From positions 5,178,501 to 5,242,500 of the forward strand of contig NZ_CP120849.1 in assembly GCF_029581355.1 (NCBI RefSeq): a stretch of 64,000 nt of DNA, in the 5' to 3' direction. Source of the DNA: Parabacteroides chongii (GTDB taxonomy: Bacteria; Bacteroidota; Bacteroidia; Bacteroidales; Tannerellaceae). Under the pieces are notes generated by a model, which saw only the letters and a program-made list of their open reading frames with translations, ran no database searches and was not told the origin of the DNA. Positions 16,659 to 26,737 of this stretch are shown one piece after another. The position numbers and the translations under genes were made by a program. Each line of letters opens with the position of its first letter. The stretch's first letter is position 1.

Positions 16659-18479
16659 CTACCCCCTATTCTTCCTGAAAGTAGCCGGGTTGAGACCTGT
16701 TTGTACCTTGAAGGCACGGTAGAAGGTTTGGCGGTTGGAGAAGCCGGAGTCGAAAGCGATGGTTTCGAGCGAAAGGTTGTCGTTGGCCGGATCGGAAAGT
16801 AGCAGGATGGCCTGACGAACGCGGCATTCGTTGATATATGCGGAAAATGGTTTGCCGTGGACGGTATTTACAGCTTTCGAGATCATGTTACGGTGAACAC
16901 CCATGCGTTGCGACAGGGTTTCGAGATCGAGGTGCGGGTCGAGGTAAATCTGCTCTTCGTCGGTCAGGCGGCCGAGATTTTCCATCAGGGTCCTGTCGAT
17001 AGCATCTGCCTCTGCCGGAGGCACGACAGCCGGGACCTGCTCCGCCCATTCGCGGCTACGGGCGGCCAGCCTGCGATAAGCCTGATGCTTTTTCCTGTAA
17101 AGGACGGAGATGACGAGCAGGGCGACAAAGATTACCCCCGCGGTCACACTCATGATGACCGAAACGTGACGGAAGGTAACGAGCTGCGCCTCCTTGCGGG
17201 CACGCTCCGACTCGAACAGTTCCTGTTTGGCGCGGAGAACCAGAAGGCCACTGTATTTTTCGTCCTGCCGGCGGTTTGCCACCGTAGTCGAGTCCATATA
17301 AGCAATCGAATGCTCCCGGTCGCCGATGCGGGCATAATAGCGGGCCATCACCGGATAGAGGTCGCACGAACGGTACGACATCACCCAGGGCCATTGTTCG
17401 ATATGGTAAAGGGCGCTGTCGATCATGGCCTTGCAGCTATCCGGACGGCCCAGTTCCAGGTAACAGTCCGCCAGCCCGACGTAGATACCCGAGGTGAAGC
17501 TATGATCACCCTCCGCCTGCGAGGCGGGCAAAGCCGCAGCATGCAAGGTAAGTGCTTCGCGGTACCGGCCGCGCAGGCGGTAGTTGGAGGCCAGGTTGCT
17601 CAAGGCGATGCAGTCGAACATGGGACGCTGCTTGACACGGTCTTTACATTCGAGCATGGAGCGAAAATAGTAGTCGGAACTGTCCAACTGGCCGGTCTCC
17701 CGGTAATAGAGACCCAGTACATTACGTGCCTGGAGGTTATACATATTATAGAAACGCGGAACGGATTCGTCGCTGAGGGCTGCTTTCAGGAGGGGGACGG
17801 CTTGTTCGTAATCGCGGAAGTCGAAGTAGGCACGTCCCAAGTCGTACCGGATATTTTTCTTTTCCGGGTAATCGGCGTCGGATATCTTTTCCAGCCGTCC
17901 GGCAATACGTTCGGCACAAAGGAAAGCGGCATGGTATTGTTCCTGTATGCAGAGTTTGCGGAAGATATAGATAAGCGCCCTCATTTCCATAGAGGCATCC
18001 CCGCGGGCGACGGATTTATCGGCAAGGGCGTAGAATACGGCTATTTTCTTATCGCGCTTTTCCGGCGTATTGTCGGGCAGGGCAATAGCTTCGCCATATT
18101 CCAGTTCGCGCCTGAGGATGCTCCCTCCGATCCGTCCGACTGTTTCACGCATCCGGCGGACGGCTTCGCGGCGGTCGGCATCCTCGGGGACGGCGTCGAT
18201 GGCTTCTTCGTAATAACGTTGCATCTGATCCTCTATCGCTTCGTATCCGACTTGTGCGCAAAGGGCCAGAAGGCTGTCGCGATCGGGGATCCGGGTTTCG
18301 TTGTTTCCCGGAAGGTAGATACTGTCGGCTGCACGGGCCTGCATCTCGGGTATGTAACGCAGGTCGGATGCGAAATCAGGCAGAAAAAGGGTATCGGCCC
18401 TACTCTCTGTTGCCCCAAGGGCGGCAGAGAGTAAAAGGCCGATACCAATTAGTATATGTATTGTTTTGCTTGTTTGCAT
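16659..18479 (-). CDS. TPR-containing membrane-bound AraC-family transcriptional regulator
   Basis: 606 residues from the ATG at 18477-18479, preceded by AAAGGGAACGG; an upstream in-frame GTG is less likely. A signal peptide (ILIGIGLLLSAALGA) and a large helical TPR region (for example YDLGRAYFDFRDYEQAVPLL and NLASNYRLRGRYREALTLH) come first. One membrane helix (VIMSVTAGVIFVALLVISVLY) follows, then a cytoplasmic AraC HTH (LSQRMGVHRNMISKAVN, IAFDSGFSNRQTFYRAFK, GLNPATFRKNRG). The layout suggests a periplasmic sensor wired directly to DNA binding, a common Bacteroidetes design. It lies upstream of the accessory operon and of the 16543 palindrome, its likely binding site. Confidence 0.88.
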   Translation of the reverse strand: MQTSKTIHILIGIGLLLSAALGATESRADTLFLPDFASDLRYIPEMQARAADSIYLPGNNETRIPDRDSLLALCAQVGYEAIEDQMQRYYEEAIDAVPEDADRREAVRRMRETVGRIGGSILRRELEYGEAIALPDNTPEKRDKKIAVFYALADKSVARGDASMEMRALIYIFRKLCIQEQYHAAFLCAERIAGRLEKISDADYPEKKNIRYDLGRAYFDFRDYEQAVPLLKAALSDESVPRFYNMYNLQARNVLGLYYRETGQLDSSDYYFRSMLECKDRVKQRPMFDCIALSNLASNYRLRGRYREALTLHAAALPASQAEGDHSFTSGIYVGLADCYLELGRPDSCKAMIDSALYHIEQWPWVMSYRSCDLYPVMARYYARIGDREHSIAYMDSTTVANRRQDEKYSGLLVLRAKQELFESERARKEAQLVTFRHVSVIMSVTAGVIFVALLVISVLYRKKHQAYRRLAARSREWAEQVPAVVPPAEADAIDRTLMENLGRLTDEEQIYLDPHLDLETLSQRMGVHRNMISKAVNTVHGKPFSAYINECRVRQAILLLSDPANDNLSLETIAFDSGFSNRQTFYRAFKVQTGLNPATFRKNRG

Positions 18480-18508
18480 TCCGTTCCCTTTAATATTCAC
18501 CGGAGATG

Positions 18509-18516
18509 CAAATATA
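18509..18516 (-). promoter_or_regulatory. Promoter -7 box of the TPR-AraC regulator
   Basis: TATATTTG on the minus strand, about 30 bases before the chosen start, a full match to TAnnTTTG. Confidence 0.5.
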
Positions 18517-18589
18517 AGCTTTTCAGGCTTAAGTATGACTCGAAAGGCTGAAAAATCAACAAATACGTATCAAACAGGCTATTTTTTTA

Positions 18590-20137
18590 CTACCGTTTCC
18601 AGTATTGTTCCATCTGCTCCAACGTCTTCCCTTTGGTTTCGGGCACGAACTTCCAGATAAAAGCGGCAGCCAGGATACCCATCAGACCGTAAATCCAGTA
18701 GGCCATACCGTGGTTGAATGTTTCGGTCAGGTACTGGTTCTTGTCGAGCATCGGGAAAGTCCAAGATACGAGGAAGTTGGCTATCCACTGTCCGGCTACG
18801 GCAATACTCATTACGGTAGAACGGATAGAGTTCGGGAATATCTCTGCCAGCAATACCCAGCAAACCGGTCCCCATGACATGGCGAAACCTGCTGTATAAA
18901 CCAGCATGCAGACCAGCGAACCGATGCCTACCGAGTGCGTATAGAAGGTAGTCCCCAGTATTATCATAGAAACAGCCATAATCAAAGCACCGATAATCAT
19001 CAACGGACGGCGGCCGAACTTATCGACAGTAAAGATTGCCAATACGGTAAACGACAGGTTCACGGCACCTACCACGATCTGCTGCAACAATGCGGCATCG
19101 GTAGCGGCACCCATCGTCTTAAATATCTCCGGTGCGTAATATAATACTACGTTAATACCGACAAACTGCTGGAATGCAGATAACAGCACACCCACCAAAA
19201 TGATCAAAAGCCCAAATGAGCGGATCGGAAGTATCAGAGAAACAAAGAAGCTACCTATCAAGGCAATCTCCAAAGCACTCGTATTACCTGCCAGCTCCAA
19301 TCCTCCGTAAGAGATCAGGAACAAAACTAACCATGTTCCCATAAACTGGAAGTAAGGACGCATGGAAGGTGCTTTTTCCTTAAAACTATCTTTGATATCC
19401 GACAGCTCTTTCGAAGCTTCCTCCTTATCCATCAAACGACCGAGAATAAACAAAGCCTTCTCTGTCTTACCACGCATGACCAAATAACGGGGAGTTTCCG
19501 GCACGAACATCAGGAAAATAAGGAATAACAGAGCCGGAATGATCTCGGAAGCAAACATCCAACGCCAGCCAATAGCATGCAACCAAGATGCATCTCCTTG
19601 CAGAGCAATAGTATAGTTCACGAAATAGACCACTAACATACCGAAAATGATAGCGAACTGGTTCCAGGAAACCAAATTTCCACGACGATTGGCAGGTGCC
19701 ACCTCGGCGATATACATAGGAGAAACCATAGAAGCCAGTCCGACTCCTACGCCACCCAATATTCTATAAGCAACGAACAAATACATATATGTATGATCCC
19801 CGCTACCAGGTAACCCCAGTCCGAATTCCGGCCATGCGGAACCGATCGCAGAGAGCAGGAAAAGGATAGCCGCAACGACCAACGTCGGCTTACGACCATA
19901 CCGCTGGCTCACCCATCCGGCAAAAGAAGCACCCAGGATGCAACCGATCAGCGCACTACTGACCACAAATCCCTCCAGCGAGTTAGCCTGATCGAGAGGT
20001 AATCCGTAGGGCTCGATAAAGAATTTTCTTAGTGATTCTACAGTTCCGGAGATAACAGCCGTATCATATCCGAATAGTAACCCTCCAAGGGTAGCAACGA
20101 GGGTAAGGCCAAAAATATAACTATTGTTGTTTTTCAT
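18590..20137 (-). CDS. xylE: Sugar porter MFS transporter, probable D-xylose:H+ symporter
   Basis: 515 residues from the ATG at 20135-20137 (MKNNNSYIFGLTLVATLGGL); upstream in-frame codons cover the intercistronic hairpin and are discarded. Twelve membrane helices with sugar-porter motifs: LFGYDTAVISGT in helix 1, GWVSQRYGRKP, PMYIAEVAPANRRGNLVSWN, PETPRYLVMRGK, QQFVGINVVLYYAPEIF, DKFGRRPL, and PETKGKTLEQME at the C-terminus. Xylose specificity is inferred from its place at the end of the regulator-xylB-xylA-xylE operon. A GC-rich hairpin at 20190-20232 separates it from xylA and may lower its expression relative to the enzymes. Confidence 0.9.
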   Translation of the reverse strand: MKNNNSYIFGLTLVATLGGLLFGYDTAVISGTVESLRKFFIEPYGLPLDQANSLEGFVVSSALIGCILGASFAGWVSQRYGRKPTLVVAAILFLLSAIGSAWPEFGLGLPGSGDHTYMYLFVAYRILGGVGVGLASMVSPMYIAEVAPANRRGNLVSWNQFAIIFGMLVVYFVNYTIALQGDASWLHAIGWRWMFASEIIPALLFLIFLMFVPETPRYLVMRGKTEKALFILGRLMDKEEASKELSDIKDSFKEKAPSMRPYFQFMGTWLVLFLISYGGLELAGNTSALEIALIGSFFVSLILPIRSFGLLIILVGVLLSAFQQFVGINVVLYYAPEIFKTMGAATDAALLQQIVVGAVNLSFTVLAIFTVDKFGRRPLMIIGALIMAVSMIILGTTFYTHSVGIGSLVCMLVYTAGFAMSWGPVCWVLLAEIFPNSIRSTVMSIAVAGQWIANFLVSWTFPMLDKNQYLTETFNHGMAYWIYGLMGILAAAFIWKFVPETKGKTLEQMEQYWKR

Positions 20138-20189
20138 ATCTATCAGACTAAGAAACAAAAAGTAACCTCTCTGATCCGGAGATGGGCCC

Positions 20190-20232
20190 GGAGGTGTGCT
20201 TTCATTTGGAAACACATAAATCACACACCTCC
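20190..20232 (-). promoter_or_regulatory. Intercistronic hairpin between xylA and xylE
   Basis: GGAGGTGTG at 20190-20198 pairs with CACACCTCC at 20224-20232. There is no run of U after it in the direction of transcription, so an attenuator or mRNA-stability element is more likely than a full terminator. Confidence 0.5.
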
Positions 20233-20276
20233 TACCCACTCCCTGGAAGGGAAAAAGTCACTCTTTGTAACTAATT

Positions 20277-21605
20277 TTATATATATAAATTGAGAATCAT
20301 TTCATACAACTCCTGCTTTCCGCTGATCTGTTTCGGTTCGCCGTCGCGAAGAGCGATCGTACGCAGGTCTTCCAATGTCAGCTTGCCGTCTTCGAAAGCC
20401 TTACCTTCGCCATTATCGAAGCTGGCATAACGTTCGGCACGCATTTTCTTATAATCGGAGTTTTCAAGGATAGCTGCAGCTGTCATCAAAGCACGGGCAA
20501 AAGCGTCCATACCACCGATATGAGCCAGGAATATATCGTCCAGGTCAGTCGAGTTACGACGAGTCTTCGCATCAAAGTTTGTTCCTCCTGTAGTCAGACC
20601 GCCACCTTGAAGGATCACCAGCCATGCCTGAGTCAGTTCGTAGATATCCATCGGGAACTGGTCAGTATCCCAACCGTTCTGGTAGTCACCGCGGTTCGCA
20701 TCGATACTGCACAACATACCAGCATCAACAGCTGCCTGCAATTCGTGTTCAAATGTATGTCCTGCCAAAGTAGCGTGGTTCACTTCGATGTTCAGGGCAA
20801 AGTCTTTATCCAAGCCATAATGACGCAGGAAGCCGATCACAGTTTCAGAATCCACATCATACTGGTGTTTAGTCGGTTCCATCGGTTTCGGTTCGATCAG
20901 GAAAGTTCCTTTGAAACCATTCTTTCTGCCATAGTCACGTGCCATGGTCAACATCATGGCCAGGTGATCTTTTTCACGTTTCATATCGGTGTTCAGCAGG
21001 CTCATATATCCTTCACGGCCACCCCAAAATACATAGTTTTCACCACCCAGGGCGATACAAGCGTCGATAGCGTTCTTGATCTGTGTTCCGGCACAAGCCA
21101 AAGTCGGGAAATACGGATTGGTTGCGGCACCGTTCATATAACGTTTATGGCCGAATACGTTGGCAGTAGACCATAACAGCTTCTTGCCTGTTGCCTGCTG
21201 CAGACCTTTGGCATGTTCCACCATCGTATGCAGGTCTTTTTCAAATTCGGCGAGTGTAGGAGCTTCGTCTACAACATCCACATCGTGGAAGCAATAGTAA
21301 GGAATGCTACATTTGGTCATGAATTCGAAAGCAGCATCCATTTTATATTTTGCACGGCTGATACGGTCGGCATCTGTATTCCAGGGGAATGTTTTTGTTC
21401 CGCCGCCAAACTGATCACCGCCTTCGGCACACAGTGTATGCCAGTAAGCCATAGCAAAACGCAAATGGTCTTTCAACGTTTTACCCATCACAACCTTGTT
21501 TTCATCATAATAATGAAATGCCATCGGATTCTTAGAATCGCTTCCTTCAAACTGAATCTTTCCTATTCCGGGAAAGAATTCTTTTTCACCTTTATAAAAG
21601 TCCAT
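20277..21605 (-). CDS. xylA: Xylose isomerase XylA
   Basis: 442 residues, normal for class II xylose isomerases. It converts D-xylose to D-xylulose in the cytoplasm and uses two divalent metals. Seen: [14 protein letters not shown] at the start, [20 protein letters not shown] with the catalytic His, [31 protein letters not shown] and [17 protein letters not shown] with metal ligands, and [19 protein letters not shown]. Downstream of xylB by 42 bases and upstream of xylE. No defects. Confidence 0.97.
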   Translation of the reverse strand: MDFYKGEKEFFPGIGKIQFEGSDSKNPMAFHYYDENKVVMGKTLKDHLRFAMAYWHTLCAEGGDQFGGGTKTFPWNTDADRISRAKYKMDAAFEFMTKCSIPYYCFHDVDVVDEAPTLAEFEKDLHTMVEHAKGLQQATGKKLLWSTANVFGHKRYMNGAATNPYFPTLACAGTQIKNAIDACIALGGENYVFWGGREGYMSLLNTDMKREKDHLAMMLTMARDYGRKNGFKGTFLIEPKPMEPTKHQYDVDSETVIGFLRHYGLDKDFALNIEVNHATLAGHTFEHELQAAVDAGMLCSIDANRGDYQNGWDTDQFPMDIYELTQAWLVILQGGGLTTGGTNFDAKTRRNSTDLDDIFLAHIGGMDAFARALMTAAAILENSDYKKMRAERYASFDNGEGKAFEDGKLTLEDLRTIALRDGEPKQISGKQELYEMILNLYI

Positions 21606-21647
21606 GAAATTAAATGTTTTAATGATTTATATTACATTGGTATATTA

Positions 21648-23138
21648 TTACATGCCCATCAACGTATCCAGACGTTCTTTCCAGATACTGTATGCTGCGC
21701 AGTATTTATCTGCTTTCAATCCGTCAGGTTCGATCACATCGATCTTCTTCAAAGAGGCGAATGCCTCTTCTGCCGACTGATAGATACCGGCACCGATACC
21801 GGCTCCCTTAGCGGCTCCGACGGCTCCGTTCGTATCGAACAGCTCGATCACCGCTCCCGTCACACCTGACAGGGTATCACGGAAAATCGGACTCAGGAAC
21901 ATATTGGCACTACCGGCACGGATCACACCGATGTCGATACCCATTTCGTTCATAATATCCATACCGTACTTGAAGGAGAACACGATTCCCTCCTGGGCGG
22001 CACGGGCAATATGCGCCTTATTATGAATATTAAAATTCAGTCCGTGTATAGAGCAGTCGATCTGCTTATTCTGCAGCATGCGCTCTGCACCGTTTCCAAA
22101 CGGCAGGATAGACAAGCCCTCCGAGCCAACCGGCACAGTGGCAGCCAGATCATTCAGCTGCGGATAATTGATACCTTCCGGAGCCACGTTCTTCTTCACC
22201 CATGAGTTCAGGATACCGACACCGTTGATACAAAGCAGTACACCCAAACGGGTCTGTTCGGATGAATGGTTCACATGGGCAAATGTATTTACTCTTGACA
22301 ACGTGTCGAAGTTTACTTTCCCGTTTACACCATACACAACACCGGAAGTACCTCCTGTGGCAGCAATCTCCCCCGGATTCAGAACGTTAAGTGATAGAGC
22401 ATTATTAGGCTGGTCGCCTGCACGATAGGTAACAGGAGTTCCTTTTTTCAATCCCAGTTCCGTTGCAACGGAGCCCAGCAGCTCGCCCTGCAAGCCGAAA
22501 GTCGGACGGATCTCCGGTATCAGATCGTTGCTGAATCCGAAGAAGTTCATCAGATCCTCGGAAACCGTCTCATTCTTGAAATCCCAAAAGATACCTTCCG
22601 ATAAACCGGAAACCGTAGTAACGATATCTCCCGTCATCCGCATGGCTATAAAGTCACCCGGCAACATAAACTTATGGACGGAACGGAACAGCTCGGGTTC
22701 AAATTCTTTTACCCAAGCTAGTTTCGCCGCAGTAAAGTTTCCCGGAGAATTCAGCAAATGGGACAAACATTTCTTCTCCCCTATATTTTTAAAAGCACGA
22801 TCGCCATAAGGAACGGCACGGCTGTCGCACCAGATAATAGAGGGACGCAACACCTCCATCTTCTTATCTACCAGCACAAGTCCGTGCATCTGGTAAGAGA
22901 TACCGATTGCCCGGATATCCGTTCCCTGAATACCGGCTTGAGCAATGGCGCCTTTTATGGCTTCTTTCAGATATTTCCACCAGTCATCCGGTTCCTGTTC
23001 TGCCCAACCGGGTTTTACAGCTTTAATAGGAGCTTCTTCTTTCGGATAGAAATCGGCACCGACCGTCAGCCCTGAATGGGCATCCACAATAGATGCTTTT
23101 ACAGAAGAACTACCTATGTCACAACCTAATAAATACAT
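21648..23138 (-). CDS. xylB: Xylulokinase XylB (FGGY family)
   Basis: 496 residues. Phosphorylates D-xylulose to xylulose 5-phosphate for the pentose phosphate pathway. FGGY features: the N-terminal phosphate-1 motif LLGCDIGSSSVKASIVD, GWAEQEPDDWW, ISYQMHGLVLVDK, RPSIIWCDSRA, the catalytic-Asp region YRAGDQPNNALSL, ATGGTSGVVYGV, and AGSANMFLSPIF near the C-terminus. It begins 12 bases after the Nudix regulator, so it is in the same operon. Confidence 0.95.
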   Translation of the reverse strand: MYLLGCDIGSSSVKASIVDAHSGLTVGADFYPKEEAPIKAVKPGWAEQEPDDWWKYLKEAIKGAIAQAGIQGTDIRAIGISYQMHGLVLVDKKMEVLRPSIIWCDSRAVPYGDRAFKNIGEKKCLSHLLNSPGNFTAAKLAWVKEFEPELFRSVHKFMLPGDFIAMRMTGDIVTTVSGLSEGIFWDFKNETVSEDLMNFFGFSNDLIPEIRPTFGLQGELLGSVATELGLKKGTPVTYRAGDQPNNALSLNVLNPGEIAATGGTSGVVYGVNGKVNFDTLSRVNTFAHVNHSSEQTRLGVLLCINGVGILNSWVKKNVAPEGINYPQLNDLAATVPVGSEGLSILPFGNGAERMLQNKQIDCSIHGLNFNIHNKAHIARAAQEGIVFSFKYGMDIMNEMGIDIGVIRAGSANMFLSPIFRDTLSGVTGAVIELFDTNGAVGAAKGAGIGAGIYQSAEEAFASLKKIDVIEPDGLKADKYCAAYSIWKERLDTLMGM

Positions 23139-23150
23139 ATTCTTACGTGA

Positions 23151-23891
23151 TTAATTCTTATTAAATTTTGAATGTAACTTATTATATTTCACTTTATCGA
23201 AACGATAATAGCGGGCGGCACGATGGGCAACTCCGGTTTCAATCTCGTCGGTAGGCACTATGTATTCCAGTGAACTCATTTTCTTATGGAAGTTACGGAC
23301 GTCCATTTCCTTATTATATATGATCTCATAAGTACGTCTTAACTGGAAAGCCGTGAACTTCATCGGCAGGTAGTCGAAGATGATAGACGGTTCTTTTTCC
23401 ACCCATTCCCGTATTTCTTCCACAGCAGCTCCGATGATCTCCCGATGGTCGAAAGGCAGAGGCGGTAGTGAATCGACCGGGAACCAGGCCAATGAGGTAT
23501 ATTTATTGGTTGGATTCGACTTCCGCCCGATCTTGCTCAGTGCCAGATAAGCTACCGTGACGATCCGTTCGATCTTCAGCTTCATCGCATTTTCCAGCCA
23601 TTGCATATCGTCGGCATTTTTTGTACGTGAAGGAGACCCGAAGCTACGGAACTGTTTCAGAGGAACTCGTTTTAAACCGGTGGCCTCATTAAATACCCGG
23701 TAAGCAGCCGTATCCAGATCTTCATTTTCATAAATAAGACTTCCGGGTAATTTGTAATGTTTCTCATCGCTCTTATCCACCTTCCGTTCTACCAGCAATA
23801 CGCAAAGCTTGTCTTCATTTACTCCCAGTAGCACGCAATCAACAGATACGTGCGAATAAAGCATTTTCTTGTTTTCCATATGTGTTTCCAT
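23151..23891 (-). CDS. Nudix-fold sugar-responsive transcriptional regulator (XylR/AraR/NrtR type)
   Basis: 246 residues. An N-terminal Nudix domain (YSHVSVDCVLLGVNEDKLCVLL, LPGSLIYENEDLDTAAYRVF) is followed by a winged-HTH-like C-terminus (TAFQLRRTYEIIYNKEMDVR, FHKKMSSLEYI, AARYYRFDKVKY). The Nudix box is degenerate: the region NEATGL lacks the usual REXXEE core, so it should bind a ligand and not hydrolyse it, as in NrtR/AraR-type regulators. First gene of the xylose operon, 12 bases before xylB, which argues for local control by xylose or an intermediate. Promoter box TATATTTG at 23912-23919. Confidence 0.85.
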   Translation of the reverse strand: METHMENKKMLYSHVSVDCVLLGVNEDKLCVLLVERKVDKSDEKHYKLPGSLIYENEDLDTAAYRVFNEATGLKRVPLKQFRSFGSPSRTKNADDMQWLENAMKLKIERIVTVAYLALSKIGRKSNPTNKYTSLAWFPVDSLPPLPFDHREIIGAAVEEIREWVEKEPSIIFDYLPMKFTAFQLRRTYEIIYNKEMDVRNFHKKMSSLEYIVPTDEIETGVAHRAARYYRFDKVKYNKLHSKFNKN

Positions 23892-23911
23892 GATATTACG
23901 TTAAACAGTTG

Positions 23912-23919
23912 CAAATATA
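23912..23919 (-). promoter_or_regulatory. Xylose operon promoter -7 box
   Basis: TATATTTG on the minus strand, 21 bases before the regulator ATG. The A/T-rich sequence upstream (23938-23960, with two copies of ACATACAAAAC-like words) is the likely operator zone. Confidence 0.5.
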
Positions 23920-24132
23920 ATCATTAATCCAATATACAAAACATACAAAACATTTTTTTCAATATTTATAACAGCTTATTTATCTGTGATTTTACTATCT
24001 TACCTCATACAATAACATTTATCCCCCATAATGTAAACAAAACAATATTGCAGTAAAGCTCTGATATTTTTCTCTTTAACATGCTTTATCAAAACTTTCT
24101 GAACTATTCCCAGTCCGGAATACTTTTATTAA

Positions 24133-24140
24133 TACATTTG
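24133..24140 (+). promoter_or_regulatory. Promoter -7 box of the potassium uptake operon
   Basis: TACATTTG, 20 bases before the ATG at 24160; full match to TAnnTTTG. Confidence 0.5.
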
Positions 24141-24159
24141 TTACAGATTTTACTTGATC

Positions 24160-25983
24160 ATGGACATAAAACATATACAGTTTACGTGCCGGATGTACTG
24201 GGCCAACGCAAAAGGACTGCTGAATATAGGGGCAGAAGGCATCATACTACTGGCTTCCATCGCCTCCCTGTTTGTTCTGGTGTATCAGTTCGGTTTTCAG
24301 CAGACTAGCGAAACCATACATCATTTATATCTGAGCCGCATCTATATTTTACTGGGATTCTTTATTGGGATCACATTAAGGTATATAGTCCGGTTTAACG
24401 AGATCATACAGGAAAAGTTGCTGTACCTGGATATCGGCATCTATTTTCTTTTGTTTGCCGTTCTTTCGGCGAAGGTCTTTTTCAAAGATATTATCGAACA
24501 GTCGTTGCCTTATCTCGCTTTTCTCTCGAAACCGCTGTTCGTATATATGCTGATGTTGCTGCTCAGTGTCATCCATCTGTCGCGGCAGACATTTACGCTG
24601 ATGCAGACCCGCATCAAACCGTCCCTGCTGTTCCTGCTCAGTTTCATTTTCGTGATCCTGATCGGAGCGGGATTATTAATGTTACCGAACGCCACTACCC
24701 GACCGATTCATTTCGTGGATGCCTTGTTTACGGCTACGACTTCAGTTTGTGTAACGGGACTTACCACAGTGGATGTGGCAACCACTTTCACCCATATCGG
24801 GCATGTGATCATTATGATCCTGATACAGATCGGGGGGATCGGCGTGATGACTTTCACGAGTTTCTTTGCGCTTTCCTTTATGGGACATTCTTCTTTTACC
24901 AGCAAACTGATGCTGAAAGATATGCTGAACGAGGAGCGGATCGGAGGATTGTTCCGGGTGATACTGAATATCCTGTTCGTCACGTTCTTTATTGAAGGGA
25001 TCGGGGCGTATTTCATTTATATGGATATAAGAGGGACATTACCGGGTGCCACGTTACAGGATGACATATTCTTTGCCATCTTTCACGCGGTGTCTGCTTT
25101 CTGTAATGCCGGTATATCTACGCTGAGCGGCAATATGTGTGATCCGTTGGTTGCCCACAATTATAATCTGCATGTGTGGATTTCTCTGCTGATTATCTTT
25201 GGCGGACTGGGATTTCCGATTGTATTCAACTACCTGAAATTGTTAAGGCATTTTATTGTAAATACGTTTATGGTAGCTACAAGGATGCAGAAGCGGTATA
25301 TCCATACCCCCCGCATCATCAACATACATACTTATATTGTAGTGATAAGTACGCTGGTGCTGATCATCGGCGGTACGATCCTTTACTTTATTTTTGAAAC
25401 GGACAACACGCTGGCAGGACTGTCGATGAAAGGAAAACTGGCAGATTCTTTGCTGGGGGCAGTCACTCCGCGAACAGCGGGGTTTACGGTTGCCGACATG
25501 GGAACGCTTCGTCCGGTAACACTGATGCTGACGCTTATCCTGATGGTGGTCGGTGCCGCACCGATGTCTACCGGTGGTGGACTGAAAGTAACGACTGTTT
25601 TTGTAGCAATCGTAACGGCATTGAATGTGGCCCGTGAAAAAGAAAAGGTAGAAGTACGTAAAAGGGAGATATCTCCTTCTACGATCCGCCGGGCTTTCGC
25701 GACGATTGTCCTTTATTTTATCTTTGCTTCGGTAGCAGTCTGGATGTTGTCCTACACGGAAGAAGGGACACCGGTCTTTACGCTTACCTTCGAAGTTGTC
25801 TCTGCGCTGAGTACGGTAGGATCGAGCCTGAATTTTACTCCTTTGCTTTCCATGTCGGGAAAGCTGATCATTATCTGTGCGATGCTGATCGGGCGTATCG
25901 GGGTACTGACTTTTATGGTCAGCTTTATAAGAGAATACAAAAAGAGGGATTACACATACCCTCAGGAAAATATATTAATGTAA
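24160..25983 (+). CDS. TrkH/KtrB-family potassium transporter, membrane subunit
   Basis: 607 residues from the ATG at 24160; an in-frame TTG two codons earlier is less likely. About 130 residues with four extra N-terminal membrane helices precede the standard four-repeat channel core. Selectivity-filter regions are visible: TTSVCVTGLTTVD, SAFCNAGISTLSG, VTPRTAGFTVADM and LSTVGSSLNF, plus MSTGGGLKVTT. It imports K+ together with the RCK protein encoded 13 bases downstream. The pairing with a 228-residue single-RCK subunit makes the complex Ktr-like. The C-terminus ends with a short cytoplasmic tail. Confidence 0.93.
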   Translation: MDIKHIQFTCRMYWANAKGLLNIGAEGIILLASIASLFVLVYQFGFQQTSETIHHLYLSRIYILLGFFIGITLRYIVRFNEIIQEKLLYLDIGIYFLLFAVLSAKVFFKDIIEQSLPYLAFLSKPLFVYMLMLLLSVIHLSRQTFTLMQTRIKPSLLFLLSFIFVILIGAGLLMLPNATTRPIHFVDALFTATTSVCVTGLTTVDVATTFTHIGHVIIMILIQIGGIGVMTFTSFFALSFMGHSSFTSKLMLKDMLNEERIGGLFRVILNILFVTFFIEGIGAYFIYMDIRGTLPGATLQDDIFFAIFHAVSAFCNAGISTLSGNMCDPLVAHNYNLHVWISLLIIFGGLGFPIVFNYLKLLRHFIVNTFMVATRMQKRYIHTPRIINIHTYIVVISTLVLIIGGTILYFIFETDNTLAGLSMKGKLADSLLGAVTPRTAGFTVADMGTLRPVTLMLTLILMVVGAAPMSTGGGLKVTTVFVAIVTALNVAREKEKVEVRKREISPSTIRRAFATIVLYFIFASVAVWMLSYTEEGTPVFTLTFEVVSALSTVGSSLNFTPLLSMSGKLIIICAMLIGRIGVLTFMVSFIREYKKRDYTYPQENILM

Positions 25984-25996
25984 TAAGAAATGCCTT

Positions 25997-26683
25997 ATGA
26001 AATTTCTGGTTATAGGATTAGGAAATCTGGGACGTGCCATCGCGGAAAATTTGACCCGCATCGGCGATGAAGTGATAGGTGTCGATTTGAATTTGCATAA
26101 AGTGGAAGCTGTCAAACAGACTATCTCCGGTTCAGTCAGCCTCGATACGACCGACAGGGATGCGCTGAACACGCTCCCTCTAAGCGAGATGGATGCTATT
26201 TTTGTGACTTACGGAAAGAATTTCGGAACTTCGGTACAGACAGTCGCCTTATTAAAGAGCCTGGATGCCGGCAGGCTGATCGTCCGCTCGATCTCTCCTA
26301 TCCATGAAACGGTGATCCGTTCCATCGGAGTGTCGGAGATCATTCGTCCGGAACAGGATTATGCGGCTACATATGCTTCACAAAGCTTACTGGGCGATCT
26401 GTTCCAGCGTTGGTATCAGGTAACGGAAACGCATCATCTGTATAAAATAAAAACACCCGGCGCTCTGATCGGGCAATCTTTAAAGACAATCGATTTTCAA
26501 ACGAATTTCGGTATTCGCCTGGTGGGAGTTGAACGGGCAAAAGAAATACGCAACCTGATCGGACTGAAGCAAACGCAATATTATGTAATAGATCCGCTGA
26601 GCGACGATCTGGTCCTGGAAGCAGAAGACAGGCTAATACTCTTCGGGAAGATGGAGGTGCTTCATAAAATAAAAGAACTATAA
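25997..26683 (+). CDS. TrkA/KtrA-family potassium uptake regulatory subunit
   Basis: 228 residues, one RCK_N (GLGNLGRAIAENLTRIGDEVIG, a GxGxxG nucleotide-binding start) and one RCK_C domain (KTPGALIGQSLKTIDFQT onward). This is half the length of two-domain TrkA and equals KtrA. It gates the neighbouring membrane subunit in response to ATP/ADP or similar nucleotides on the cytoplasmic face. Translated 13 bases after the channel gene. Followed by a stem-loop at 26692-26729. Confidence 0.94.
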   Translation: MKFLVIGLGNLGRAIAENLTRIGDEVIGVDLNLHKVEAVKQTISGSVSLDTTDRDALNTLPLSEMDAIFVTYGKNFGTSVQTVALLKSLDAGRLIVRSISPIHETVIRSIGVSEIIRPEQDYAATYASQSLLGDLFQRWYQVTETHHLYKIKTPGALIGQSLKTIDFQTNFGIRLVGVERAKEIRNLIGLKQTQYYVIDPLSDDLVLEAEDRLILFGKMEVLHKIKEL

Positions 26684-26691
26684 GGAAGAAA

Positions 26692-26729
26692 AAAAGCGCT
26701 AGTCTTTTTCCTTAAAGACTTACGCTTTT
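26692..26729 (+). terminator. Terminator after the ktrA-like gene
   Basis: Stem AAAAGCG (26692-26698) plus AGTCTTT (26701-26707), paired with AAAGACT (26714-26720) plus CGCTTTT (26723-26729); ends in T-rich sequence. Confidence 0.75.
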
Positions 26730-26737
26730 CCCGAAAT

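Noticed and set aside
16857..18434. 525-codon open frame on the plus strand
   Set aside because: Shadow of the TPR-AraC regulator, whose domains are clear on the minus strand.
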